From Gemmatimonas sp. (lineage in GTDB: Bacteria; Gemmatimonadota; Gemmatimonadetes; Gemmatimonadales; Gemmatimonadaceae): a stretch of DNA of 48,070 bases. The stretch's first letter is position 1. Each line of letters opens with the position of its first letter. Below, piece by piece: positions 8,670 through 18,574 of this stretch. The notes below the pieces were generated by a model. It had not been told where the DNA came from. It searched no databases and was given only the letters and a program-made list of their open reading frames with translations. The DNA lies in contig JAABRT010000020.1 in assembly GCA_011390805.1 (NCBI GenBank), positions 1-48,070 on the forward strand. Direction: 5' to 3'. Made by a program: the position numbers and the translations under genes.

Positions 8670-10877
8670 TCAGCAGCTCACGCAACGATTGCTGTTTTTC
8701 GCGCCGAGTGATTCGAGCAGTGCAATCGTCTCAGGGAAGGGACGCAGTCGCTGCACCGGACCATTTGCGAGATCGATCGTGGTCTGCCCGCGCCTTGAAA
8801 CGGCGCGAACGTCGGCACCTTTGCTCACCAGATAACGGATCATCTCGTTGTCACCGCGGGCGGCCGCGTGATGCAACGGCGTGTAGCCGTTGTTGTCGCG
8901 CGCGTTGACATCGGCGCCGAGTTCTTCCACCAGATACTTCATGGCGGGCATCCACCCATCCGGCGCATGACGGTGCGAGTTGCCGGCAAATCCGTTGCCA
9001 TACCCCACACCAGCGGCCGCGTGAATGGGGTAGACACCAAGCCCGGGTGGTACTGCCTTCGACGCGGAGTCAATGGCAGGGTCGAGCGCTGGCGCACCCG
9101 CGGCGCCGCGCGCCGGTGGTGGGGCCAGTTCGTCACCGAGCTCGGACGCCAGTGACGCCGGACGTGTCTGGGAGGTAGCAAGCGCGGCGCGGGCTTTGGC
9201 TGATGCCGCGCTGTCGGTTGTGGTGCTGTCTGCGGCTTTTGCCCCAGCCACGGTCTGCGGTGCCGCGGCGGCGCGTGCTCGGCGCGGCGGCGTGACCCGG
9301 CGTGATGGCAGCGTATGGTCCGCACCGCGTTCCTTGAGCAAACGCATGGCCTCAACATCAACCGCGTAGGCGGCGCGCCAGAACGCCGTCGTGCTGTCGA
9401 GATACTCGAGTCCGCAGTTGGCGTTACCGCAGTTGTTGAAGGCGAAGTACCACAGATTCTTTTTCAGACGAACGTTCACATCAGCGCCGGCATCCAGCAG
9501 CGCGGTCATGAGTTCAATGTGCGTGGTTTTCTGCACCTGCACCGCCTGTGGCTGCGGGAAACGCGACCTCGGCAACCACTGCGTGTTGATTGCGGCGTAC
9601 AACGGTGTTGCGCCGGCCGTGCTGGCGATTTTCACATCGGCGCCGCGCTTCACCAGTTGCATGGCCAGATCGAAGTGGCCGTTAATGGCAGCGAGCAGCA
9701 GCGGTGTCGTGCTGTCCACCGCCGACACCTGATTGATATCCGCTCCGCCATCGAGCAGCGCAATCGCTGCGTCGGCGTTGCCCTGCCGGACCGCGTGATG
9801 CAGCGCTGTGAGCCCGCCCATACCGCCGACTGTGCCTTCAAAGCCACCCACCTGGCCGTCCGACGTATCGCTCTCTACTTCGGCCTTCTCAGCGGCAGCC
9901 GCGAGCAACACGCTGCGCCCGGAATCAATGGCGATCTGGATCTGCCCGGGCGTGAGATAGCTCGTAGGCGGTGCGGCTGTCGATGCGCGGTACACTTGCG
10001 GTGCGGTGTCGCGCGCCACGCTGTCGTTGGACGCGCTGTCCCTCGAAGTGGCGGCGTTTCTTGCCGCCGGGCGGGCCTGCGTTTTCAGAATGGAGTCCTT
10101 GATGTTCTGCGGCAGGAAGGAGAACAACACTTCATTGCGTTTGCGCGCCGCCGATTGCTCCAGCGCCGTACGCTCGGTGAGGTCAACCACTTCGGAGCGC
10201 AACGAAGGATCGGCGCCGTTGGATAGCAGGGTGGTGATGGCCGCCGCGCGATTTGCTGCCGCCGCAAACATCAGCGGTGTTTGCGCCCACTGCTTTTCCT
10301 GCGCGTTGGGGTCGGCCTTGGCGCGCAGCAGTGCACCGACAGCGAGCGTATCACCGCCAGTTGCCGCGAGGTGCAGCGCAGTGGCGCCGCCCAGTGTGCG
10401 TGCATCTACCGGCGCGCCGGCTTTGAGCAACAGCGCGACCACGGCACCATGGCCGTTGCGGCTGGCTACATGCAGCGGGGTATGGCTGCCCAGTCGCGTG
10501 GTTGCATCAAGCTTTGCACGAGCCTTGATCAGAGCCGACGCGAGTGCTGCATCACCGCGGTATGACGCCCAATGCAGGGCGGTCATGCCATCACCACTGG
10601 CTTCGTTCACATCAGCGCCCTGTGACAACAGCTCGCGCACTGCGGTCATATCGCCGCGGCGCGCAGCGTCAACCAGTGGAGTTGGCGCTGAGGCCCACGC
10701 ACGGTTGCTGTGCGCAGCTTCGAAAATGTCACCGTGAGTGCTGTACGACGACAACGCCAACGACAGTAAGTGCGACGGTGCAACCGGCGACTGCTGATAG
10801 TTGCTGGCCGCTTCACCGGCCGCGACCAGGCCACCGGTGAGACCAACCCAGGATGCGGCAATCAGTGCGACTCGCAT
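8670..10877 (-). CDS. Exported ankyrin-repeat protein
   Basis: This 735-residue protein has a signal peptide (about 1-23). Ankyrin repeats follow in two blocks: roughly five repeats between residues 65 and 230 (motifs such as D-G-M-T-A-L-H-W-A and H-T-P-L-H-V-A-S-R-N-G-H), then a second block from about 350 to 510 (T-A-L-H-H-A-V-R-Q-G-N). Ala/Pro/Ser-rich linkers separate them, and a final repeat (G-Y-T-P-L-H-H-A-A-A-R-G-D) sits near 680. Ankyrin repeats mediate protein binding; the partner is not visible. The start lies 8 nt after the DUF1552 stop and the gene follows the DUF1592 protein, so all three probably form one periplasmic or cell-surface assembly. The C-terminal S-N-R-C-V-S-C is unusual. 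Confidence 0.87.
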   Translation of the reverse strand: MRVALIAASWVGLTGGLVAAGEAASNYQQSPVAPSHLLSLALSSYSTHGDIFEAAHSNRAWASAPTPLVDAARRGDMTAVRELLSQGADVNEASGDGMTALHWASYRGDAALASALIKARAKLDATTRLGSHTPLHVASRNGHGAVVALLLKAGAPVDARTLGGATALHLAATGGDTLAVGALLRAKADPNAQEKQWAQTPLMFAAAANRAAAITTLLSNGADPSLRSEVVDLTERTALEQSAARKRNEVLFSFLPQNIKDSILKTQARPAARNAATSRDSASNDSVARDTAPQVYRASTAAPPTSYLTPGQIQIAIDSGRSVLLAAAAEKAEVESDTSDGQVGGFEGTVGGMGGLTALHHAVRQGNADAAIALLDGGADINQVSAVDSTTPLLLAAINGHFDLAMQLVKRGADVKIASTAGATPLYAAINTQWLPRSRFPQPQAVQVQKTTHIELMTALLDAGADVNVRLKKNLWYFAFNNCGNANCGLEYLDSTTAFWRAAYAVDVEAMRLLKERGADHTLPSRRVTPPRRARAAAAPQTVAGAKAADSTTTDSAASAKARAALATSQTRPASLASELGDELAPPPARGAAGAPALDPAIDSASKAVPPGLGVYPIHAAAGVGYGNGFAGNSHRHAPDGWMPAMKYLVEELGADVNARDNNGYTPLHHAAARGDNEMIRYLVSKGADVRAVSRRGQTTIDLANGPVQRLRPFPETIALLESLGAKNSNRCVSC

Positions 10878-10885
10878 AGCGACGA

Positions 10886-12289
10886 TCAGGTATAGAGGGC
10901 GAACGGCGCGACGCTGTCACCAAAGCTGTGCACATCTGGCACACCGAACTTGTGCAGCAGCGAAAGCATCACGTCGGCCATAGGGGTGCCATCGGGCGCC
11001 TTGATATGCGCATCGCCGGCCAACATGCCGTTGCCACCACCGAGCAGAATGAGCGGACAGCGGCGGTGGTTGTGCAGGTTGCCGTCGGCCATTGGAGAGC
11101 CGTACATGATAAGCGTGGAGTCGAGCAGGTTGCCGTCGCCGTCGGCGGTGTTCTTGAGACGGTCAAGAAAGTACGGCAGCAGACTGACGTGGAACTTGTT
11201 GATGAGGTTGAACTCGAGAATCGCCGACTCGCGCCCACCATGATGCGACGCCGGATGAAAGCCCTTGTTCGTGCCGCTCTCCGGATACACGCGGCTCGAT
11301 GCGTCGCGTCCGGTCTTGAAGGAGAAGACACGCGTCATGTCAGACTGGAACGCCAGCACCTGAATGTCGAACATGAGTTGCATGTGCTCGGTAAACGAGT
11401 CGGGAACACCCGCCGGAGCTTCGGGCAGTGCGCGCTCCTCACCACTCGCGTTCTTGGCTTCCACCGATTGAATGCGGCGCTCGAGTTCACGCACATTTTC
11501 GAGGTACTGATCAACGCGCCGCTGATCGGCCGCACCAAGGTCCCGACGCAGCGTGGTCATCTCCCCCACAATCCAGTCCAGGATGCTGCTGTTTTCCTTG
11601 CGACGGGCAGCGCGATCGGCGTTGTTCGAACCGGCGCCGAACAGGAGATCAAACGCAGTGCGCGGATTACGGATCATGGGCAGCGGCTCGCTTGGGCTTG
11701 CCCAGCTGATGGTGTCCGTATAGGCACACGCGTAGTTGTAATAACATCCGCCCGCCTGATCGAGATTCTCGATGCACAGTTGCATGGACGGAATGGGCGT
11801 GTCGGCGCTGATGTGGCGCGCCACGATCTGATCAAACGAGGTGCCCACATACAGGTCGGAGCCCTGTGTCTGCTTGGGATGCGACTGTGTGAGGAACACC
11901 GCGCTTGAGCGGAAGTGATCACCGCCGACTTCAGGCGCTTCAAAGGCTTCGGCCATGCGCACGTCGGTGTTACTCACGATCGTGAGATATTTGCGCCAGG
12001 GCTCGAGTGGTGCGAGCGCGCTGTCTTCGCTGAACGAGAAGTTGCGCCCGATTCCCTCGGGCGCCCAGAGATGTTTGGCAGCACCCCAGGCGTTGCTGCC
12101 GGCTGCGCCGTGCACCGACTCAATCGCGACCAGTCGTGTCTTGCCCGTGGCGGCTGCGTTGCTCACGCCAAACTTGTTGAATACGCGTCCGGCCGGTTCC
12201 ATCGCATCGAGATACGGCAGTGCGACGACTGCGCCCAATCCGCGAAGAAACGTGCGGCGATGCAGATGTTTGTGCGTGAGAATATTCAT
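10886..12289 (-). CDS. DUF1552 family Tat-exported protein
   Basis: The 467-residue product begins with a twin-arginine signal (H-R-R-T-F-L-R-G-L-G-A) followed by a short hydrophobic stretch. The rest matches DUF1552 along its length, including the C-Y-Y-N-Y-A segment, the S-I-L-D-W-I region, a S-H-H-G-G block and the Y-G-S-P-M-A-D-G-N-L-H-N-H-R-R-C-P motif. DUF1552 proteins resemble the sulfatase/alkaline-phosphatase-like DUF1501 group, but no reaction has been shown. It is usually encoded beside DUF1592/DUF1585 proteins, as here: that gene ends 89 nt upstream. The ankyrin gene follows after 8 nt. Confidence 0.88.
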   Translation of the reverse strand: MNILTHKHLHRRTFLRGLGAVVALPYLDAMEPAGRVFNKFGVSNAAATGKTRLVAIESVHGAAGSNAWGAAKHLWAPEGIGRNFSFSEDSALAPLEPWRKYLTIVSNTDVRMAEAFEAPEVGGDHFRSSAVFLTQSHPKQTQGSDLYVGTSFDQIVARHISADTPIPSMQLCIENLDQAGGCYYNYACAYTDTISWASPSEPLPMIRNPRTAFDLLFGAGSNNADRAARRKENSSILDWIVGEMTTLRRDLGAADQRRVDQYLENVRELERRIQSVEAKNASGEERALPEAPAGVPDSFTEHMQLMFDIQVLAFQSDMTRVFSFKTGRDASSRVYPESGTNKGFHPASHHGGRESAILEFNLINKFHVSLLPYFLDRLKNTADGDGNLLDSTLIMYGSPMADGNLHNHRRCPLILLGGGNGMLAGDAHIKAPDGTPMADVMLSLLHKFGVPDVHSFGDSVAPFALYT

Positions 12290-12378
12290 GGTTCGGAGTG
12301 TGCGAGTGAGTCGGGTGCAAGATGCAAACTGGTGCTGTCTGATGCCGTACAGTGCGGTTGAGTACCGGGTCGTGCGGA

Positions 12379-14997
12379 TTAATGCTGCATGTCATCGGCC
12401 ACAGTGGGCTCGACGCGCTTGGTACGGAATGCCTTGCTGTTCACGACGCCCAGGACGAACGCCGAGAGTTTGTAGTCCTGCGCTTCCGCTTCACGTGCAA
12501 GCTTGCGGATGGCCGGCTGGTCATAGTCTTCCACGCGCCGGCCGATCGCGTACGCCATCAGGTTTTCTGCAAAGGACCGGACAAGTGGAATCGGCCGCGA
12601 AAGCAGCGACGCGTTGAGATCGGAGGGTGTGCTCACTTCCATGCCGTCGTACATGGTGCCGCGCGTATCGAGCGGTGCACCGTTTTCGCGGTAGCGCAGC
12701 CGACCGGTTACGTCAAAGTTGTCGAGCGCCAGACCGATAGGGTCCATGTACTGATGGCAGGCGTTGCACGTGGGATTTTCACGGTGCATTTCCATGCGTT
12801 CGCGCGTGGTGAGCGGCTTGCCGTCTTTGCTGTCCTGCGTTTGCTCGAGATCGGGAATGTCGGGTGGCGGCGGTGGAGGCGGCATGCCGATCAGTACTTC
12901 CATGACCCACTTGCCGCGCAGCACCGGTGACGTGCGGTTACCCAGTGACGTTTGCACCAGTACGCTGCCGTGACCGAGAATGCCGCGGCGATCCGGTTCG
13001 GTGTACGCAACGCGCTGGAAAGTCGGGCCTGAGACATCGGGAATGCCGTAGTGTCTGGCCAGACGCTCGTTCACAAACGTGTAATCGGCAGTAAAGAGTT
13101 CAAAGAGACTCTTGTCGTTGCGCACCAGATAATCGAAAAACAGTTCAGTCTCTTTCTGCATTGATGCAGAGAGCTGCAAATCGTAGTCGGGGAAGAGGAA
13201 TGCATCAGGGTGCACCTTCTCCAGGTCCTGCAAGCGCAACCACTGCGCAGCAAAGCGCGTGGACAGCGCTTCGGCACGCGGGTCGGCCAGCAGGCGCTTC
13301 ACTTCGGCCTGCAGCGTGGCGGGCTTGGACAGCTGTCCCTTGTTGGCCAGCGACTGCAAGCGCGCGTCGGGAATGGTGCCCCACAAGAAGAACGACAGGC
13401 GTGATGCAAGCTCGATGTCGCTGATGGCTACATCAGAACCAACCACCGCATTGTCAGGCGTGCCTTCAAAGCGGAAGATGAAATGCGGGCTGGCCAGCAT
13501 CGCCTGCAGCGCGGTGCGAACACCGTCTTCAAAACCATGGGCCGGATCGGTGGCGGCGCGATCATAAAACGCCATCAGGCTTGTTCTGTCGTGCTCCGTG
13601 AGCGGACGACGATAGGCGCGGGTGGCCAGACCGGTGAGAATAGTTTCCGCGCATGCCCGCTGCGCCTTTCGCTCCGTGGGACGGCAGCTGAACAGCTTTG
13701 CCCGGCTCGGCGAATCCGACACACCGGTCACGTTGTGCGGACCGGCAATGAGCACGTCCATGAGCGGCGGCGGTTCAGTGGTGCCGGGCGCACCCGTACC
13801 GCCGGAGGCGCGCGACCAATCGGTGGGACGGATCAGATCTTCGTACGGGCCATCGCTGCGCCGGACAAACGCGACCGATACCATGCGCTGTCCCGCTTTG
13901 ACCTTGATGGGCGCGCTGCGCACGTAATCGGCGCCGGCCGGTGCGTCGGCAGACAAACCGTTGCGTGCAATGCCTTTGTCATAACGCAGCAGTGCGACCT
14001 GCTCGCCATCAATGGAGACGTCGAGATCTTCAATGTGCATGCCCACACCGCCACCCACATTCATGCGGAACTCGTACTCGCCGTCGGCGGGAAACGTGTG
14101 GCGCACCACGAGTCCGCCGCGTGATCCGTACGGCGTGCCTTCTACATGATCCCACGGATGCTGTGACGCAAACGGGGAGGTGCGATAGGTGGTTTGCGTA
14201 GGTGCCGCATTGCGATCGCCGACCGCCATGCGGCTCACCGCCGCTGCCGCGTTCAAATACGAATCGAGCAGTGTGGTGGAAAGCGCTTGCGCGTCGGAGA
14301 TGTTGTCAAAGTTGGCGCTCTTGGTATCGAGCGGCAGATAGTCTGCGGCGTTGAAGTGCACGCCAAGCAGATCGTAGACCACGCGTTCGTATTCAGGACG
14401 ATTGAGGCGCTGGAATACGCGCGAGCCCGGATTGATCGGTTCGGCGTTGTCGATCAGCGACTCCATCGTTTCCACCAGCGCCAGCAGCGTGTCTCCCTTG
14501 GGGCGGCGCGAACCGGGCGGCGGCATCATGTCGGCGCGCAGCTTTCGGATCATTTTTTCCGAGAGCGCGCGGTTGGCCATGATCGTGTCCAGCGAATAAT
14601 CGCGCAGCACGAGATTGCCACGTTTCATGCGCGGATTGTGGCACTGTCCGCAGTAGCGATTGATCACCGCATCAAGTGCATCAATCGCAATGCCTCGCGC
14701 GCCCGGCGCCCGCGTCGGCGCCATGCTGGCGGTGCGGGTAAAGGACGCGGGAGAGAGCACCGTGGAAATGCGGGTGCCGGTGGTCGAGATCAGTGCGTTC
14801 GCAACAGCCGGTGTGATGGTGTACGCTCCGCCCACCGCTGGTGCGTGGGCATCGGCAATCGGCTGAACAATGGATTCTCGCGCACTCAGCCCGGTTTCAG
14901 ACCAGCGCACACCATCAGCCGATCGACCGTTGCTTACGGAGACGATCGTGACAATGAGACCGGTGGCAACAACAACACCAGAAGCGAACACCTTCAT
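12379..14997 (-). CDS. DUF1587/1592/1588/1585 cytochrome-like exported protein
   Basis: This 872-residue protein has an N-terminal signal or anchor segment (about 7-22). A C-G-Q-C-H haem-binding motif at 116-120 followed by a M-P-P-P-G methionine region resembles the planctomycete-type cytochrome domain. The DUF1587, DUF1595, DUF1592, DUF1588 and DUF1585 blocks follow in the usual order. A second CXXCH, C-N-A-C-H, is at 744-748 inside the DUF1588 region. Residues about 300-400 contain a beta-sandwich carbohydrate-binding-like insert (E-Y-E-F-R-M-N-V). The domains suggest a periplasmic electron-transfer or oxidoreductase component, but function is unproven. It is the first gene of the DUF1592-DUF1552-ankyrin operon; the promoter should lie in 14998-15136. 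Confidence 0.88.
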   Translation of the reverse strand: MKVFASGVVVATGLIVTIVSVSNGRSADGVRWSETGLSARESIVQPIADAHAPAVGGAYTITPAVANALISTTGTRISTVLSPASFTRTASMAPTRAPGARGIAIDALDAVINRYCGQCHNPRMKRGNLVLRDYSLDTIMANRALSEKMIRKLRADMMPPPGSRRPKGDTLLALVETMESLIDNAEPINPGSRVFQRLNRPEYERVVYDLLGVHFNAADYLPLDTKSANFDNISDAQALSTTLLDSYLNAAAAVSRMAVGDRNAAPTQTTYRTSPFASQHPWDHVEGTPYGSRGGLVVRHTFPADGEYEFRMNVGGGVGMHIEDLDVSIDGEQVALLRYDKGIARNGLSADAPAGADYVRSAPIKVKAGQRMVSVAFVRRSDGPYEDLIRPTDWSRASGGTGAPGTTEPPPLMDVLIAGPHNVTGVSDSPSRAKLFSCRPTERKAQRACAETILTGLATRAYRRPLTEHDRTSLMAFYDRAATDPAHGFEDGVRTALQAMLASPHFIFRFEGTPDNAVVGSDVAISDIELASRLSFFLWGTIPDARLQSLANKGQLSKPATLQAEVKRLLADPRAEALSTRFAAQWLRLQDLEKVHPDAFLFPDYDLQLSASMQKETELFFDYLVRNDKSLFELFTADYTFVNERLARHYGIPDVSGPTFQRVAYTEPDRRGILGHGSVLVQTSLGNRTSPVLRGKWVMEVLIGMPPPPPPPDIPDLEQTQDSKDGKPLTTRERMEMHRENPTCNACHQYMDPIGLALDNFDVTGRLRYRENGAPLDTRGTMYDGMEVSTPSDLNASLLSRPIPLVRSFAENLMAYAIGRRVEDYDQPAIRKLAREAEAQDYKLSAFVLGVVNSKAFRTKRVEPTVADDMQH

Positions 14998-15136
14998 TAC
15001 GCGTGTCTCCGGAGGTCAGGTGGGATCCCCCCAACCTTCCCGCCGGCGACAAAAACGCAAGCAGAAACGACGCAAGGGATTGGACCGCTTGGGAAAGCTA
15101 CGCGAAAATGGCGGGAAGTGTTGGCCCGCCAGCCGG

Positions 15137-16279
15137 TCAATATTCCACAAAAATCCGCTGCAGCTCGCGCGGGTCGCTCGACCTGGTGAGCGCGAGCATC
15201 AGCAGAATGCGCGCCTTCTGAGGCGTCAGATGCTGGGAGACCACGCTGGAGGGCACGGCACGCTCCGCGCGCGCGGTGGAATCTGCGGTTGCGCTGTCCG
15301 GAGGGGGCGCGCTGCTGCTGGAATCGGCACGAGGGGCGGCGGCGCGCGGTACGCCGCTCACATTGTCTCCTGAGGGAAACGCCGTGACCAGCACCACGCC
15401 CTTCCGACGGAGCTCGCGATACGGGGCGCCCTCACCCGGGGCAAAACCCGTGGTCGCCACAACCACACCGTCGGGCAGCGTGTCAAATGTCGGACCTGTG
15501 CCGCCCGGATAGGAGAACATCAGTTCAACGCGCGGCAGCGAATCAATGCCGGCAAGGTCGAACTCGCTGCGCAATCCATACCGTCGCGCCGGCGAGAAGA
15601 AAAACTCGGGGCCGCTCGAGCCCACCACACCCAGCATGCCCATCTCGCCCACACTGAAGCCGCCCACGCGCTGGTACAGCTTGCGTACCTCACGCGCCGA
15701 CAGGATGCGATCGTCCATGACGACCAGCACACCCTTGCCAACCGCCTGCGGAGAGGCGGCGGTCCGCACGGCGGCCAGCAGGTTGATCGGTCCGTCGGGG
15801 CTGATGCCGGTGGCCGGACGCTGCGAGCCCACCACCACCACCGGCTTGTCTGAACGCACGGTGAGATAAAGAAAGAAGGCCGTCTCTTCGAGGCGGTCGG
15901 TGCCGTGCGTTACCACCACGCCCGCCAGATCATCCCGCTCGTTGAGCACCGATTCGATACGGCGCGCCAGGGCAATCCACTGTGTGGGCGTAATGCGCGT
16001 GCTGGCCACATTGGAGAACTGCTCAGCCTCCACCACTGCGTGTCGGGACAGCTCAGGCACCGAGGTCACCACCTGTTCGGCCGTGAGCGTTCCGGCTCGA
16101 TAGCCTCCCAGCGTGCCGGGTGCACTCTGCACACCCGCAATGGTGCCGCCCGTGGCAATCACGAGCACCTTGGGGCGCGGCGTGCTGTCTGATTGCGCCT
16201 GCAGCAACACGGGAACGAGCCCGGCAGTGAGCGCCACGAACAGACGCACGCAGCGAAAACGGGTGCCGATGCGAACCAC
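15137..16279 (-). CDS. Exported L-asparaginase (type II-like)
   Basis: The 380-residue enzyme converts L-asparagine to aspartate and ammonia. The first catalytic threonine is in A-T-G-G-T46-I-A-G, and the second catalytic block is V-V-T-H-G-T-D-R-L-E-E-T-A. The S-Q-R-P and S-P-D-G-P-I-N-L segments also match the family. I chose the GTG at 16279 because GGAG lies 7 nt upstream and translation then opens on a signal peptide (residues about 8-28, ending L-Q-A-Q-S); a longer reading to 16393 adds an implausible cysteine-rich leader. A Ser/Ala-rich insert near residues 300-330 is not typical of the family. The gene is divergent from ilvD across 216 bp. Confidence 0.88.
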   Translation of the reverse strand: MVRIGTRFRCVRLFVALTAGLVPVLLQAQSDSTPRPKVLVIATGGTIAGVQSAPGTLGGYRAGTLTAEQVVTSVPELSRHAVVEAEQFSNVASTRITPTQWIALARRIESVLNERDDLAGVVVTHGTDRLEETAFFLYLTVRSDKPVVVVGSQRPATGISPDGPINLLAAVRTAASPQAVGKGVLVVMDDRILSAREVRKLYQRVGGFSVGEMGMLGVVGSSGPEFFFSPARRYGLRSEFDLAGIDSLPRVELMFSYPGGTGPTFDTLPDGVVVATTGFAPGEGAPYRELRRKGVVLVTAFPSGDNVSGVPRAAAPRADSSSSAPPPDSATADSTARAERAVPSSVVSQHLTPQKARILLMLALTRSSDPRELQRIFVEY

Positions 16280-16495
16280 GCAGCAACTCCTGAAGAGGAA
16301 CAAGAACCAGCACAGGCATGAGCCCGGCAGCTTCCCGCAAAGATAGGGAGGGTTGACCAGCGTCGGAATGTACGCCAGCATCGACGCATTCAACTACCGC
16401 ATCTTCAACGGAATCCGCACGCTCGTCCGTATCCCGCAGCGTCCCCATACGATTACCGCAGTTTCCCCGCCCGCCTCACCCCGCCCGGAGTCTTG

Positions 16496-18205
16496 ATGGA
16501 CAAGCGTACCCTCCCCAGCCGCCACGCCACCGAAGGCCCGGAGCGCGCGCCACATCGCTCGTTCTTTTATGCCATGGGGCTGGGAGAGCAGGACATCGCC
16601 AACCCGTTGGTGGGTGTGGTGTCGAGTTGGAATGAGGCGGCGCCGTGCAACATCGGGCTCAAATGGCAGGCCGAGCGTGCCAAGGCGGCGGTGAAGGCGG
16701 CCGGCGGCACGCCGCGCGAGTTCACCACGATTACCGTGACCGACGTGACGGCCATGGGCCATCGCGGCATGAAAGCCTCGCTGGTGAGCCGTGAGATCAT
16801 TGCCGACTCGGTGGAACTCACGGTTCGCGGCCACTGCTACGATGCATTGATCGGAATCGCCGGCTGTGACAAAACACTGCCAGGTCTCATGATGGCGATG
16901 CTAAGACTTGATGTGGCGTCTGTGTTTCTCTATGGTGGCTCAATAATGCCAGGTCAATACCATGGAAAAGATGTTTCGGTGCTGGACGTATTTGAAGCCG
17001 TTGGCGCTCACGCAGCCGGTCGCATGTCCACCGAAGAGCTCACGGCGCTGGAGAAAGTCGCCTGCCCGGGTTCCGGTGCCTGTGGCGGACATTATACGGC
17101 CAATACCATGGCGTATGTCGCCGAGGCGATCGGCCTGGCGCTGCCGGGCTCGTCCAGTCCTCCCAACACACACGACGACCGGGTCGCTTGGGCAGACGCC
17201 GTGGGAACGGCGGTGATGCGCCTGGTCAGAGACGGACCGCGTCCCCGACAGATCGTTACCCGCGAGGCGCTCGAGAACGCCGCCGCCATTGTCGCTGCCA
17301 CGGGGGGCTCAACCAACGCGGCGCTGCACCTGCCGTCGCTGGCCAACGAGGCCGGCATCACCTTTGACCTGTTTGATATTGACGCGGTCTTTCGCCGTAC
17401 GCCGCTTATTGCCGACCTCAAGCCGGGCGGACAATACCTGGCCAGCGACGTGCACAACGTGGGCGGGGTGCCGGTCATTCTCAAAGCGCTGCTTGACGGC
17501 GGCTATCTGCACGGCGATTGCCTCACGGTGACGGGCAAAACGATGGCCGAGAATCTGGCCGATGTGGTGGTACCGCCCGACCAGCAAGTGGTGCGGCCGG
17601 TCTCCGCGCCTCTTTCGCCCACCGGTGGGCTGGTTGCGCTGCGCGGCTCGCTCGCCCCCGATGGCGCCATTGTGAAGGTGGCCGGCTGCAAAATCCGTCA
17701 CTTCAGCGGGCCTGCGCTGGTATTCGAAAGCGAAGAAGAGTGCATGGCGGCGGTCATGGCCAAGCGATACACACCGGGCGACGTGCTGGTGATCCGCAAC
17801 GAAGGTCCGGCCGGCGGACCGGGTATGCGCGAGATGCTCTCCACGACTTCAGCGGTTTACGGACAGGGCATGGGCGAGGCGGTGGCGCTGGTAACCGACG
17901 GCCGGTTCTCAGGTGCCACGCGAGGGCTGTGCGTGGGACACGTAGGTCCTGAAGCGGTGCTTGGCGGTCCGATTGCGTTGTTGCGGGACGGAGACGTGAT
18001 CACGATTGATGCCGACGCAGGCACTATCGATGTCGCGCTCAGTGACGAGGAGCTGAATGCACGACGCGCTGAATACGTACCGCGGCAGCATGATTTTCAG
18101 TCGGGCGCCATCTGGCGCTACGCGCAAACCGTGGGACCGGCGCGCTATGGCGCCGTGGTGCATCCGGGCGCCCGGGCCGAAACGCATGTGTACGCCACCT
18201 CATGA
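16496..18205 (+). CDS. ilvD: Dihydroxy-acid dehydratase
   Basis: This 569-residue enzyme dehydrates 2,3-dihydroxy-isovalerate and 2,3-dihydroxy-3-methylvalerate to 2-keto acids in valine, leucine and isoleucine synthesis, in the cytoplasm. The three cysteines expected to bind the Fe-S cluster are C51 (A-A-P-C-N), C124 (G-C-D-K-T-L-P-G) and C196 (P-G-S-G-A-C-G-G). Length and motifs are typical. The start is the ATG at 16496, with GGAG 5 nt upstream; a TTG three bases earlier is discounted. No other ilv gene is in the window, so the pathway is encoded elsewhere. A stretch at about 16864-16981 has lower GC and different codon choice from its flanks. Confidence 0.96.
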   Translation: MDKRTLPSRHATEGPERAPHRSFFYAMGLGEQDIANPLVGVVSSWNEAAPCNIGLKWQAERAKAAVKAAGGTPREFTTITVTDVTAMGHRGMKASLVSREIIADSVELTVRGHCYDALIGIAGCDKTLPGLMMAMLRLDVASVFLYGGSIMPGQYHGKDVSVLDVFEAVGAHAAGRMSTEELTALEKVACPGSGACGGHYTANTMAYVAEAIGLALPGSSSPPNTHDDRVAWADAVGTAVMRLVRDGPRPRQIVTREALENAAAIVAATGGSTNAALHLPSLANEAGITFDLFDIDAVFRRTPLIADLKPGGQYLASDVHNVGGVPVILKALLDGGYLHGDCLTVTGKTMAENLADVVVPPDQQVVRPVSAPLSPTGGLVALRGSLAPDGAIVKVAGCKIRHFSGPALVFESEEECMAAVMAKRYTPGDVLVIRNEGPAGGPGMREMLSTTSAVYGQGMGEAVALVTDGRFSGATRGLCVGHVGPEAVLGGPIALLRDGDVITIDADAGTIDVALSDEELNARRAEYVPRQHDFQSGAIWRYAQTVGPARYGAVVHPGARAETHVYATS

Positions 18206-18253
18206 GCGGCTGTGCTTTCGCCTACGTTTACTTCTCCCACCAAGGTGACGACC

Positions 18254-18499
18254 ATGCCGATGTTTGATTTTTCCTGTCAGGGCTGTGAGCACAGCTTCGA
18301 ACTGCTCGTGCGCAAAGGCGATACCATCTGTTGTCCGGCGTGCGGTTCAGAAACCGTGGAAAAACTGCTGTCATTGCCGGCGCTCAAGACGTCAAGCACA
18401 CGCGGCCTGGCCATGCAGGCCGCCAAGCGACGTGACAAGGCGCAAGCCACCGATCGTGTCTTTGAACAAGCGAAATACGAAGCATCGCACGACGATTGA
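18254..18499 (+). CDS. FmdB-type zinc-ribbon protein
   Basis: The 81-residue product opens with M-P-M-F-D-F-S-C-x-x-C and has a second C-P-A-C pair at residues 28-31, the two halves of the FmdB/CxxC zinc ribbon. The rest is a charged helical tail. Proteins of this family are small putative regulatory or RNA-binding factors with no fixed role. The start at 18254 is preceded by AAGGTG; an in-frame leader to 18212 is rejected. It lies 48 nt after ilvD on the same strand and may be cotranscribed. Confidence 0.85.
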   Translation: MPMFDFSCQGCEHSFELLVRKGDTICCPACGSETVEKLLSLPALKTSSTRGLAMQAAKRRDKAQATDRVFEQAKYEASHDD

Positions 18500-18574
18500 C
18501 CCCCCACCGAATACGCTGAGCCGCAGTCGCGCGCTCCACCCTCCGGTCACCACTCCCTCCCACACATCTCGCCA

